Source: Chitinophagaceae bacterium (GTDB taxonomy: Bacteria > Bacteroidota > Bacteroidia > Chitinophagales > Chitinophagaceae). From it: DNA of 34,861 bases. Every line of letters starts with the position of its first letter. Position 1 is the first letter of the stretch. A model generated the notes under the pieces. That model saw nothing but the letters and a program-made list of their open reading frames with translations, made no database searches and had not been told where the DNA came from. Both the position numbers and the translations under genes were made by a program. Below, piece by piece: positions 1 to 8,227 of this stretch. Location: contig JACCYQ010000191.1 in the NCBI GenBank assembly GCA_013696395.1, positions 1 to 34,861 of the forward strand, read 5' to 3'.

Positions 1-519
1 ACTTACAGGTTTAACAGTCGCTTTTCCCTTAGCCATCGGGTGAACCTTTTTCCCAGAATTAATAATATGGGATATGCATCTACGTTATGTGATGATATTA
101 TTTTTGCAAATCGAAGAATTAATACTACAGAGAGTATTCTGAATTTGAAATACAGTTTCAACAATAAAATGGGCCTTACGCTTCGTGGCAGGCATTATAT
201 GAGCGCCGTAGAAAACAGGAAATTCTTTTCACTTCAGCAGGATGGAGGTTTAGTGGATAATCCCTCTTTCACTCAAAACGCAGACCGAAGCGTAAATTTC
301 TTTAATATCGACATGGTTTATACCTGGCAATTTGCCCCCGGCAGTTTCATAAATTTGGTTTGGAAAAATGCCGTTGTAAATTCAGGTAATGCTGTAGAGA
401 CAAATTATTTTAAAAACCTTGGAGAGACATTGGATGCAGATCAGAATAATAATCTTTCATTTAAGATCATTTATTTTCTCGATTACCTGAAATTGAAGAA
501 GGTTAAACGCGAAGGTTAA
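1..519 (+). CDS. DUF5916 domain protein, C-terminal part (5' end outside window)
   Basis: The reading frame is open from the first base, so this is the C-terminal end of a longer protein whose start lies outside the window. The visible 172 residues alternate short beta-strand-like stretches with Asn/Asp-rich turns, and end with a hydrophobic strand and the residues YFLDYLKLKK. This resembles the C-terminus of Bacteroidota DUF5916 proteins, which are predicted outer-membrane barrels often joined to an N-terminal carbohydrate-binding-like domain. The GTG at position 40 is an internal Val codon, not a start. Substrate and function are unknown. The family call rests on recall of the C-terminal pattern. 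Confidence 0.7.
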   Translation, partial: TYRFNSRFSLSHRVNLFPRINNMGYASTLCDDIIFANRRINTTESILNLKYSFNNKMGLTLRGRHYMSAVENRKFFSLQQDGGLVDNPSFTQNADRSVNFFNIDMVYTWQFAPGSFINLVWKNAVVNSGNAVETNYFKNLGETLDADQNNNLSFKIIYFLDYLKLKKVKREG

Positions 520-683
520 GGTAAAGGTTAATGTTTAAGGGTTTAATTATAGATAATCTGCGTTAAACATTTAAATAAGACGACCATGTATCCTTCCATC
601 TTTAAACAAAATGTAAACCCTTCATTTCTTAAAAATTTGGGCTTTTGAACAGTTTTAAATTTTGACTTTTAAATTTTAAATTT
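520..683. other. AT-rich convergent spacer with interspersed repeats
   Basis: This spacer between two converging genes contains a GGTTAA/TTTAAGGG-type repeat near 510-545. At 653-687 it has an AT-rich repeat built on TTTTAAATTTTGACTTTT. The 18 bp at 653-670 recur as the reverse complement inside the icmF gene at 25872-25889. No gene is seen here. The AT-rich inverted pieces could help end transcription from both sides. Confidence 0.5.
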
Positions 684-1562
684 TTAATTCCTAATCTCCC
701 CATACTCTTCCTTCCAGTCCCATTTCCAGCGTCGATGGCTCCATAACCAGACCTCCGGATGTTTGCGGATCACTTCTTCAAGGTAACGGACATAGGTACC
801 TGTAATTTCACCAGCCTTTGTTTCTTTGGGTTCCTCAAAAGCCAGTTTAAAATGTACCTGGTAATACCCTCTTTTTTCTTTGAGGAAATGACAGAACACC
901 ACAGGTATATTTCCGCGCCTGGCACCACTTTCGGGGGCTTTAACAAAGGGAGCCGGCTTTCCCAGGAAATTAAACCACATAGCATTTCCCGGGTCCCCGG
1001 GGTTTTGATCAGCTACTAACGCTAATGAATAAGTCGTATTCCGGTGTGATAAAATAGCATGGCGCATATCCGTAGCAGGAAGTAACACCGCACCTGTTTT
1101 CGACCTGAACTTTTTAAAGATGCGGTCAAGATGTTTATTGGCTATAGGCATATAAACCGTTAACAGAGTATGGGGTATATTCAGGGGAATTCCCAGGTTT
1201 GCATATTCCCAGTTAAAGTTATGGCTGCTGTGTATCTGGCATTTTTTTCCTTTCTGATACAAGTAAGTGAACACGGAAAAATCGCCATAAAAATGTTTTT
1301 TTATAAATTCTTCATCAGCGCTGATCAGCTTGATTGTTTCCATAAAAGAATCACAGAAATTGCGATAGAATTTTTTTGCAATACCATTTCTCTCATTCTT
1401 TGTTTTATCCGGAAATGCCTGAAGCAGGTTACTACTTACCACCTTACGGCGATAACGTGAAATGTAATAAATAAATAAATAGGAAAGGTCGGATATACCA
1501 TAGAGGATTCTCATTGGGAGCAGGGAAGCCAGATAAAGGAAGCCGTAAATAATTCGATACAT
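684..1562 (-). CDS. Lipid A biosynthesis (LpxL/HtrB-like) acyltransferase
   Basis: The 292-residue protein is close to the usual size of the LpxL/HtrB family, which adds secondary acyl chains to lipid A at the inner membrane. A hydrophobic N-terminal segment (about residues 5-33) fits the membrane anchor of the family. The HX4E motif H114-N-F-N-W-E119 matches the catalytic HX4D/E of these enzymes. The stretch near 210-230 (RRGNIPVVFCHF) and the basic, Trp-rich C-terminus (WLWSHRRWKW) are also typical. The ATG start fits the family. It converges on the DUF5916 gene and lies 92 bp from nadB on the same strand. Acyl-chain specificity cannot be read from the sequence. Confidence 0.88.
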   Translation of the reverse strand: MYRIIYGFLYLASLLPMRILYGISDLSYLFIYYISRYRRKVVSSNLLQAFPDKTKNERNGIAKKFYRNFCDSFMETIKLISADEEFIKKHFYGDFSVFTYLYQKGKKCQIHSSHNFNWEYANLGIPLNIPHTLLTVYMPIANKHLDRIFKKFRSKTGAVLLPATDMRHAILSHRNTTYSLALVADQNPGDPGNAMWFNFLGKPAPFVKAPESGARRGNIPVVFCHFLKEKRGYYQVHFKLAFEEPKETKAGEITGTYVRYLEEVIRKHPEVWLWSHRRWKWDWKEEYGEIRN

Positions 1563-1654
1563 GCAGTCTATTTTAAAAAAATCAGTATGTTCCCAATAGG
1601 TAATGTATTGCTTACGTTCATGCTTAACCGAAAAATTGACAGATTATATCTTAC

Positions 1655-3253
1655 TTACAGAATTATATTCTGCACCAGGTTACTTTTTTCGGGATAATCT
1701 GTATTATAATGTAATCCCCGGCTTTCTTTCCTCAGGGTTGCACCTTTAACTACCAGATAACCAACAGTAATCAGGTTTCTTAATTCCAGTAACTGTGGAG
1801 ATACAGTAGATGATTGATAAAGTTGCTGGGTTTCTTCAAAAAGCAGGTCAAGCCTTCGTATGGCTCTTTGCAAACGTATATCGTTTCGTACGATACCCAC
1901 GTAATCACTCATCACCATTTGCACTTCTTTTAAACTTTGGGTAATGAGGATCATCTCCCTCGGTTCCGACGTGCCCTGTGCATTCCAGTCTGGAATTTGC
2001 TCATTTAAATGGAGGTTGTTAATGGTATTGGTAGCATCAATAAAACAACGGTGGGCAAATACAAGCGCTTCAAGGAGGGAATTACTCGCCAGCCGGTTGG
2101 CACCATGTAGACCGGTGCTGGCACATTCACCGCAAGCATATAAATGTTGAATGGATGTGCGGCCCCATTCATCTGTTTTTATTCCACCGCAGCTATAATG
2201 TGCGGCCGGTGCAACCGGGATCATTTGTTGGGTAATATCTATGCCAATGGATAAACACTTTGAATATATATTCGGGAAATGTTCCACAAAATTTTCCCTA
2301 TCAAAATGGCGGCAATCCAAAAAAACATGTTCTGTACCGTTACGTTTCATTTCACTGTCAATGGCGCGTGCTACAATATCACGCGGTGCAAGATCTTTTC
2401 TGGTATCATATCGTTCCATGAAAGCTTCACCATGAATATTTCGTAAAATTCCTCCATCACCTCTTACAGCTTCTGTTATCAGGAAAGCATGACCACGATT
2501 TCCCGGTTCAAACAAAGCCGTTGGATGAAACTGGATGAACTCCATATTTTCAACTTTTCCTTTGGCCCTGTAAAACATGGCTACACCATCGCCGGTTGCA
2601 ATGGCAGGATTCGTTGTTGTGCGATATGCCTGTCCATTTCCACCGGTTGCGAGCAGGGTAATTTTTGCCAGTATTTTTTCTATCTGGTTGCTGCGCAGGT
2701 TTAAAACATACACACCAAAACTTTCAATATTGGTTGTTGATTTTGTAACCAGGTAACCCAGGTGGTGTTGGGTAATAATATCAACCACAAAGCAATGATT
2801 GAGCAGTTCTATGTTTGGAGCATTTTCAATCGCTTTAAGTAATGCTCTTTCAATTTCTTTCCCGGTTACATCTTTATGATGCATGATTCGGTTTTCAGAA
2901 TGTCCGCCTTCTTTCCCTCTCTTATAATCACCTTCCGCATTTTTATCAAAGTCGGTGCCCCATGCAATAATTTCATCCACTCTTTCTGGGCCTTCCGTTA
3001 CTACGATCTCCACAACCTGCTCATTGCATAGTCCATCGCCTGAGATCAGTGTGTCTTCAATATGCTTGTCATAGCTGTCGTTCTCCAGGTCATTAACAAC
3101 CGCAATGCCGCCCTGTGCATACTTTGTATTGGTTTCGTCCGCAGTGGTTTTGGTTATGATAGTCACTTTTTTATCAGGACATTTTTCCGCCACCTTTAAA
3201 GCATAGGTTAAACCTGCAATGCCGGAACCAATGACCAAAAAATCTGTTTGCAT
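1655..3253 (-). CDS. nadB: L-aspartate oxidase
   Basis: NadB oxidises L-aspartate to iminoaspartate with FAD in the first step of de novo NAD synthesis. The 532-residue product is close to the usual length of about 530-540. The N-terminal dinucleotide motif GSGIAGLTYA (about residues 8-17), the substrate-loop block with HPTALF and RGDGG, and the C-terminal block YACGECASTGLHGANRLASN are all present and characteristic. The last block separates NadB and its relatives from generic oxidoreductases. nadA and nadC are not beside it, so the pathway genes are dispersed. The ATG start gives the expected Rossmann beginning (TDFLVIGSG). Confidence 0.96.
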   Translation of the reverse strand: MQTDFLVIGSGIAGLTYALKVAEKCPDKKVTIITKTTADETNTKYAQGGIAVVNDLENDSYDKHIEDTLISGDGLCNEQVVEIVVTEGPERVDEIIAWGTDFDKNAEGDYKRGKEGGHSENRIMHHKDVTGKEIERALLKAIENAPNIELLNHCFVVDIITQHHLGYLVTKSTTNIESFGVYVLNLRSNQIEKILAKITLLATGGNGQAYRTTTNPAIATGDGVAMFYRAKGKVENMEFIQFHPTALFEPGNRGHAFLITEAVRGDGGILRNIHGEAFMERYDTRKDLAPRDIVARAIDSEMKRNGTEHVFLDCRHFDRENFVEHFPNIYSKCLSIGIDITQQMIPVAPAAHYSCGGIKTDEWGRTSIQHLYACGECASTGLHGANRLASNSLLEALVFAHRCFIDATNTINNLHLNEQIPDWNAQGTSEPREMILITQSLKEVQMVMSDYVGIVRNDIRLQRAIRRLDLLFEETQQLYQSSTVSPQLLELRNLITVGYLVVKGATLRKESRGLHYNTDYPEKSNLVQNIIL

Positions 3254-3448
3254 GTAACTGGATTAATAAAAAAATCTTGTTGAAACAGGAGTAAAATTAG
3301 GTACAATAATGTTGTGGTTAAAAAGAAGGTAAGGATAATGGGTTAACCGGCTGCAATACTACTATGATGCGTATTTGCGACGCTCCGTTCATCGGTTGAT
3401 CCGCTATGGAGCCATATCGGTTAGTCATGTTTTATTTGAAGGAGGTTT
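3254..3448. other. Spacer with repeat-like hairpin between nadB and ispG
   Basis: This 195-bp spacer lies between two minus-strand genes. Around 3379-3413 it holds an imperfect inverted repeat (GCTCC ... GGAGC) that contains a small palindrome, TATGGAGCCATA. A 36-codon minus-strand frame starting at ATG near 3428 runs through it but shows no protein-like pattern. The sequence resembles dispersed GGAGC-type intergenic repeats of Bacteroidota, as recalled rather than searched. It must also hold the nadB promoter, but no clear box was found. Confidence 0.35.
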
Positions 3449-5512
3449 TCAGCCCTGAACCATTTCAGCTTCAACCCATGCATTATGCTCTTTCAATAAG
3501 TTGATCAACTCCTCTACGGCTATTTCACTCGGCACATTGCGTTTTACAATTTCTTTGCCTTTATACAATGTGATTTTTCCCGGCCCGCTGCCTACATATC
3601 CAAAATCGGCATCTGCCATTTCACCCGGCCCATTGACTATGCAACCCATGATGGCGATCTTTAAACCTTTTAAATGATTGGTTACCGAACGAATCTTGGC
3701 GGTTGTTTCCTGGAGGTCAAATAAGGTTCTTCCACAACTGGGACAGGAAATATATTCTGTTTTGGATATCCTGGTTCGGGTTGCCTGTAAAATACTAAAG
3801 GCGGTGCTGTTTATAAATTGTTCGGGTGAAAGATTTGATTGATAATTGCGTCCGCCCGAATTCATTTGTGCATAACTGTTAGTCAGCAATGCGTAAGATG
3901 TTGATGACATGCCGAATGATAATCCGTCGCCAAATCCATCCAGCAACAAAGCACCTGATTCTGCTGCATAATGTACCAGGTGCTCATCAGCCGTTTGCCA
4001 GTGACTGTCTATCATAATGACAACCGGGTTTTTAATATTCCGGTCCATGAATTCAATGAACATTCGTCTTACCGATTGCATGGCATTGCTATTTGTACTG
4101 CTTAAACACAGTACCACCGCCGGATCATTAGTCAACTCATTCAGCCCTGTAAAATCATTGATATCCGTAGCATCATTGAAACAATCAACCATAACAAAAT
4201 TTAACTGGCTGCTTTTTATCTCCGCTTCCAGGTAACCGGCATCCTGGTAAATGGGGAAATATTTTTCTTTAGCAACTTCATCTGTTCCCTGCATGATCTG
4301 CTGCCACAATGCGGGATAAACAATCACTTTCAAAGTGCCTGGCAGCGAAAAATCCAGTTGATGATTTCCTGTGAAAATAAAATCAGCGGCGGCATCACTG
4401 ATATTCCATTTATCTGTGGCTTCAAAATAGGTATATCCAATATGCTGCAAATGCGACGGTGTAATCTTTTCAATTTTGCTGAAATCTGCAATCACCACCG
4501 GTACTTGTTGCATCCCTATAATATCTACAGCGAATGTTTCTCTTCTTTTATACTCAAAAGGGGAGTAGGGAAAATGGTTTCCATTTAATGCCGGTACATG
4601 TGGTTTATTTTTTGTTTCTGCTAATACCGGTTTCTCGTAACGCTTCACCAGGTCCCTGCACACGGGAATTTCAAATTCAGGATCTTCGGTTAAGGATACC
4701 CGTATAGTATCACCGATGCCATCTTCCAATAAGGTTCCGATACCTGCAGCACTCTTAACCCTTCCGTCTTCACCGTCACCTGCTTCTGTAACACCCAGGT
4801 GTAGAGGATAACACTCACCAAATTCATTAAACATGGTTTTGATTAGCAGCCGGTATGCCTGCACCATAACTTGTGGATTGCTGCTCTTCATGCTTAATAA
4901 AACCTGGTGATAATCCTGCTCCCTGGCGATGCGCAAAAATTCCATGGCGCTTTCAACCATTCCCATGGGCGTATCACCATAACGGCTCATAATGCGGTCA
5001 CTTAATGATCCATGATTGGTGCCGATCCGCATGGCCGTTCCATATTCTTTACAAATTTTTATCAAAGGTGTAAACCGGGTTCGGATACGATCAACTTCTT
5101 CCTGGTATTCAAAATCAGAATATTCCAGTACTTCAAATTTTTTCTTATCTATATAATTTCCCGGGTTCACTCTTACTTTTTCAACAATCCTTGCGGCGAT
5201 CTCTGCTGCATTGGGCGTAAAATGAATATCCGCAACCATTGGCGTTGTATAACCACGGTCCCGCAATGCATTTTTTATTTGCAACAGATTCTCAGCTTCA
5301 GTTTTAGAAGGTGCGGTGATCCGAATCAGTTCAGCGCCAGCTTCAATACAACGAATACTCTGTTCCACTGTAGCTTCTGTATCCATGGTATCGGTTGTGG
5401 TCATGGTTTGAATACGGATAGGATGCTGGCCACCCAAAAGCAGGTCGCCGATCTTCACTTCACGGGTAATTAATCTTTTATAGGCTGTTATAGATTCGGT
5501 ATAGAATTGCAT
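3449..5512 (-). CDS. ispG: 4-hydroxy-3-methylbut-2-enyl diphosphate synthase, long form
   Basis: IspG (GcpE) makes HMBPP from MEcPP in the non-mevalonate isoprenoid pathway, using a 4Fe-4S cluster. The N-terminal TIM-barrel part is clear (GGQHPIRIQTMTTTDT, then VADIHF and RVNPGNY). The C-terminal cluster domain has CPSCGRTLFDL and the third cysteine in MGCIVNGPGEMADADFGY. At 687 residues it is almost twice the E. coli enzyme. The extra region, roughly residues 290-580, is the inserted domain known from Bacteroidota, Chlamydiae and plant IspG. The ATG start agrees with the conserved N-terminus. It is followed on the same strand by nadB, with a 195-bp gap. Confidence 0.96.
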   Translation of the reverse strand: MQFYTESITAYKRLITREVKIGDLLLGGQHPIRIQTMTTTDTMDTEATVEQSIRCIEAGAELIRITAPSKTEAENLLQIKNALRDRGYTTPMVADIHFTPNAAEIAARIVEKVRVNPGNYIDKKKFEVLEYSDFEYQEEVDRIRTRFTPLIKICKEYGTAMRIGTNHGSLSDRIMSRYGDTPMGMVESAMEFLRIAREQDYHQVLLSMKSSNPQVMVQAYRLLIKTMFNEFGECYPLHLGVTEAGDGEDGRVKSAAGIGTLLEDGIGDTIRVSLTEDPEFEIPVCRDLVKRYEKPVLAETKNKPHVPALNGNHFPYSPFEYKRRETFAVDIIGMQQVPVVIADFSKIEKITPSHLQHIGYTYFEATDKWNISDAAADFIFTGNHQLDFSLPGTLKVIVYPALWQQIMQGTDEVAKEKYFPIYQDAGYLEAEIKSSQLNFVMVDCFNDATDINDFTGLNELTNDPAVVLCLSSTNSNAMQSVRRMFIEFMDRNIKNPVVIMIDSHWQTADEHLVHYAAESGALLLDGFGDGLSFGMSSTSYALLTNSYAQMNSGGRNYQSNLSPEQFINSTAFSILQATRTRISKTEYISCPSCGRTLFDLQETTAKIRSVTNHLKGLKIAIMGCIVNGPGEMADADFGYVGSGPGKITLYKGKEIVKRNVPSEIAVEELINLLKEHNAWVEAEMVQG

Positions 5513-5543
5513 GATATTATTTATACTTCGTTGCTCCTGGCTG

Positions 5544-5551
5544 CAAAACTA
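5544..5551 (-). promoter_or_regulatory. Putative -7 box for ispG
   Basis: On the minus strand these bases read TAGTTTTG, a perfect match to the Bacteroidota -7 consensus TAnnTTTG. They lie about 30 bp upstream of the ispG ATG. No good TTTG -33 box was found at the expected spacing, so the call rests on the -7 element and its position. Confidence 0.4.
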
Positions 5552-5621
5552 ACAAAGAAAATTTTGAGGCATTGTTAACTTAGCTGTTCATAATAAAAGT
5601 TATTGTACAATGTATTTGTAT

Positions 5622-6224
5622 TTACCAGTCTTTGGGCAAACTGCTGCCTCCTCTTTCTTTATTTTTCTGTAATCGTTCCTGCGCAGCTTTTTCTTTTTGT
5701 TCCAGCAATTTCAACTTTTGTTCCGCCTCTTTTTGGCTCATTTTTGACTGAGGTTTTTGTTGTTGTTTGCGATTCTGCTGGTTATCATTTGAGGAAGATT
5801 GTTTTTTTAGCTCCTGTAGGGCTTTTTGCAGGTTATCTCTTGCTTCGTTATCATCCGGGTTATTTCTTAATGCATATTTATAAGATTCAATGCTTTCTTC
5901 CAATTTTTTTTGCCGGGTGTGTATAACACCCTGGTTATAAAAAGAAGATGCCCGAATACCAGCATCATCCAATTCTATTAACTGAGCATAAATATTTTGA
6001 GCTTCGGTAAGTTTATCCTGGCGTACCAGGGTTGCGGCCAGGTTATATTGTGCTTTCGCATTATTTCCATCTGCTCCAAGTGCTTTTCTATATTCGTCTT
6101 CAGCCTCTGCATATTGCTGTTGCTGAAAAAAATCATTCCCTTTTGCGATATGCGATTCCACTTGTTGGGCTGAAACAACAAATACTAACAGAGATGTACA
6201 TAGGTAAAAAATATATTTCTTCAA
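5622..6224 (-). CDS. TPR protein, BatC-like
   Basis: The 200-residue protein begins with a probable signal peptide (KKYIFYLCTSLLVFVVSAQQ). Tetratricopeptide repeats follow: a pattern with NDFFQQQQYAEAEDEYRKAL (about 30-50), AKAQYNLAATLVRQDKLTEA and ASSFYNQGVIHTRQKKLEES, up to about residue 145. The C-terminus is a charged Gln/Lys-rich tail that ends GGSSLPKDW. This arrangement, directly downstream of a BatB-type VWA gene (33-bp gap), matches BatC of Bacteroidota aerotolerance-type operons, a periplasmic scaffold of unproven role. The start appears to be TTG: the only in-frame codons upstream before a stop are CAA TTT CAA CCA. batD and batE do not follow; ispG does. Confidence 0.75.
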   Translation of the reverse strand: MKKYIFYLCTSLLVFVVSAQQVESHIAKGNDFFQQQQYAEAEDEYRKALGADGNNAKAQYNLAATLVRQDKLTEAQNIYAQLIELDDAGIRASSFYNQGVIHTRQKKLEESIESYKYALRNNPDDNEARDNLQKALQELKKQSSSNDNQQNRKQQQKPQSKMSQKEAEQKLKLLEQKEKAAQERLQKNKERGGSSLPKDW

Positions 6225-6257
6225 TGGTTGAAATTGTTAGATAAAACTTTAAATAAT

Positions 6258-7259
6258 TTATGCCAGGACTTTTTTCGTTTCGGGTATAAAGAATTCCAGG
6301 GTCATAAACAGTAACATGAGTCCGGCAAACCAGCCATAATAATTCTGGTAATTCATTAACGAAGTATCGCCAAACGCTTTTCCTTCAATCCCGGATAATT
6401 GTTCCATTATACTGTTAACGGCAAGTTCGCTGCTTTCCAGCCTGGTATATATTCCGTTTGTTTTTTGAGCTATCAGCTGTAATGATTCTTCATTCAACCT
6501 GGATATAACGATATTCCCTTCAGTATCTTTTTTCGCTTCACCTGTTTCAGGGTCAATAATTTCAGCCCCCTGCGGTGAACCAATTCCAATGGTATTTACT
6601 AAAACACCTGCTTCTGCCAAAGCTTCTATACTTTCTTCAATTCCTGGAGAATGATCTTCACCATCTGAAATAAGCACCATCGTGTTAAAACGTTCCTCCT
6701 GGTTGTTGAAAGCCCGGCTGCCCATATCCAACGCCTGGCTCAGAACGGTTCCCTGTGTTGGGATCAGGTCCGGGCTGGCGGCATTCACAAACAATTTAGC
6801 TGCTGCATGATCGGTTGTTAAAGGCATTTGCAAATAGGCCCTTCCGGCAAAAAATATTAACCCGATACGGTCTTCGGGTAAGCGATCAATGAGTTTAATA
6901 ATGGTTTGTTTCGCCCGTTCCAGCCTGTTGGGAGCAAGATCGGCAGCCAGCATACTTTTGCTTACATCCAGCGCAATAATTACATCAATTCCCTTGCGCA
7001 TAACTGTGGTGTCTGGAACGGGTTTACGTAAATTGGCAATGGCCACTACGCCAACAGAAAATGCTATAAATAATAATACAGACTTCAGCAGGAAGCGACC
7101 CGGAGAAAAGTCCTGGGTTAGTTGTTTAACAAGTGCTGGCTCGCCAATTCGTTTTGAAACAACTTTTTTCCAATGCAATAGCCGGGCAAACATCAAAACA
7201 AGAAAGATGACGAAAACCAGGGCAAGGAGATATTCTATATGTTCAAATCGGTATTTCAG
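6258..7259 (-). CDS. batB: VWA-domain membrane protein, BatB-like, with unusual start
   Basis: A von Willebrand factor A domain is flanked by membrane segments. The MIDAS motif DVSKSM sits after the second helix, and ISDGEDHS lies further on. The C-terminal hydrophobic helix (YYGWFAGLMLLFMTLEFFIP) closes the protein. The first TTG/ATG pair is at 7196-7191 and would remove the first helix. Upstream in frame, up to a stop at 7283-7281, the sequence encodes YRFEHIEYLLAL and a hydrophobic helix, which is how BatB proteins normally begin. No ATG, GTG or TTG lies there. A CTG at 7259 is the best candidate start, so the start is uncertain. The batA partner is missing; a beta-lactamase-like gene lies 45 bp upstream instead. 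Confidence 0.8.
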   Translation of the reverse strand: MKYRFEHIEYLLALVFVIFLVLMFARLLHWKKVVSKRIGEPALVKQLTQDFSPGRFLLKSVLLFIAFSVGVVAIANLRKPVPDTTVMRKGIDVIIALDVSKSMLAADLAPNRLERAKQTIIKLIDRLPEDRIGLIFFAGRAYLQMPLTTDHAAAKLFVNAASPDLIPTQGTVLSQALDMGSRAFNNQEERFNTMVLISDGEDHSPGIEESIEALAEAGVLVNTIGIGSPQGAEIIDPETGEAKKDTEGNIVISRLNEESLQLIAQKTNGIYTRLESSELAVNSIMEQLSGIEGKAFGDTSLMNYQNYYGWFAGLMLLFMTLEFFIPETKKVLA

Positions 7260-7304
7260 TTCAGTTGAATTGGATAAAAATTAAACAAATACTATGCTAA
7301 CATT

Positions 7305-8129
7305 TTATTTAATGCCTTTGAAGAATTCGTATTGGGTTAATATGTTTTTCAGCATCTTAATCCTGATGGCAGGCATATCGATTGTTTTATCGGGTGATTC
7401 AATATTCATCACAAAAAAATAGGGATGGCGGTTTTCTTCTATCCAGCCAATTATCCAACCTAATTGGTTGCCATTTTCTTTGATGCCCCACCCGGTTTTA
7501 TAACTTAATTTATAATTGGCATCGTTTTCAAATAGCATGGCATTTTTTACGATGTCCTGGTTTATCCTGTGAAAAGGCAGTTGATTAAAATAAAGTTTTT
7601 TAACCAGGCCAAGTTGTTCATCCGGAGTGATCTTTACAGAATTATCCAACCAGAAAGTATCCAGGTTATCCCGGATCTTAAACTGACCACTCTCATTTTT
7701 GCCATAACCCAAAGAATCCAGCCAAATTTGCATGGTATCTTTTCCAATGCGCCGGGCCATTTCCATATACCAGGAAGGACAAGAAATGCGAAATGCATTA
7801 TACATATTCATATCGCGGTTACATTCACTGCGGCCACGGTCAACACCATCCCAATTGATGATCATGCTGTCATTGATGATCTTCCCGGTTTGCAAACCTA
7901 TTAATGAGTTTATGATTTTAAAAGTGGACGCTGGTAAATAACTGCTGTCCCTGAAACGACTGAGATTATAAACTTTAAATTCATTGGTTCCGTTATCCAG
8001 CATGGCAAATGTTCCATCTACCTGGTGCTCATCAAAATATGTTTTAAGGCTGTCATCGGTAGTTACATTATTCATTGAACAGGCAGAAAAAAAAATCACA
8101 GGTATTAATAAAACAAGGGTAAACTTCAT
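7305..8129 (-). CDS. Class D (OXA-type) beta-lactamase-like lipoprotein
   Basis: The 274-residue product starts with a lipoprotein signal whose lipobox is FSAC, giving Cys17 as the acylated residue. The active-site SxxK is S68-T-F-K71, the lysine being the one carbamylated in class D enzymes. KTG is at 211-213 within SYKTGWG. A class D core is clear: WDGVDR near 93-98, ARRIG near 125-129, and FWL near 159-161. Two motifs deviate. The SxV motif reads S116-C-P118, and YGN reads Y142-G-K144. It may therefore be a weak beta-lactamase or a relative with another substrate, such as a BlaR-like or peptidase function. It is probably co-transcribed with batB. Resistance should not be assumed. Confidence 0.85.
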   Translation of the reverse strand: MKFTLVLLIPVIFFSACSMNNVTTDDSLKTYFDEHQVDGTFAMLDNGTNEFKVYNLSRFRDSSYLPASTFKIINSLIGLQTGKIINDSMIINWDGVDRGRSECNRDMNMYNAFRISCPSWYMEMARRIGKDTMQIWLDSLGYGKNESGQFKIRDNLDTFWLDNSVKITPDEQLGLVKKLYFNQLPFHRINQDIVKNAMLFENDANYKLSYKTGWGIKENGNQLGWIIGWIEENRHPYFFVMNIESPDKTIDMPAIRIKMLKNILTQYEFFKGIK

Positions 8130-8145
8130 TCCAAAAAAATTTTGG

Positions 8146-8153
8146 CAAAGTTA
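8146..8153 (-). promoter_or_regulatory. Putative -7 box for the class D beta-lactamase-like gene
   Basis: The minus strand reads TAACTTTG here, a perfect TAnnTTTG match, about 17 bp before the ATG. A TTTG lies upstream at only 13 bp spacing, shorter than usual, so the -33 element is doubtful. Confidence 0.4.
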
Positions 8154-8182
8154 AGCCCACCGGCCCCAAATAGTTGTTTCAT

Positions 8183-8204
8183 AAAAAAAGGCCCCATAAG
8201 GCCT
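8183..8204 (-). terminator. Rho-independent terminator after the small lipoprotein gene
   Basis: On the minus strand there is a 5-bp stem (AGGCC/GGCCT) with a 6-base loop, followed by seven T residues. It lies 24 bp past the stop of the 45-residue lipoprotein gene. It separates that gene from the beta-lactamase-like gene downstream. Confidence 0.6.
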
Positions 8205-8227
8205 GTATAAATTTCAAATAGTGTAAC

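Noticed and set aside
3318-3428. 36-codon minus-strand reading frame between nadB and ispG
   Set aside because: It runs through a hairpin-bearing, repeat-like region, has no signal or fold-like pattern, and looks like chance translation of a repeat.
5012-5473. 153-codon plus-strand frame opposite ispG
   Set aside because: It is fully antisense to a strongly conserved part of ispG and its product has no recognisable pattern.
6889-7284. 131-codon plus-strand frame opposite batB
   Set aside because: It is a shadow of the batB VWA and helix region; the minus-strand frame carries all family motifs.
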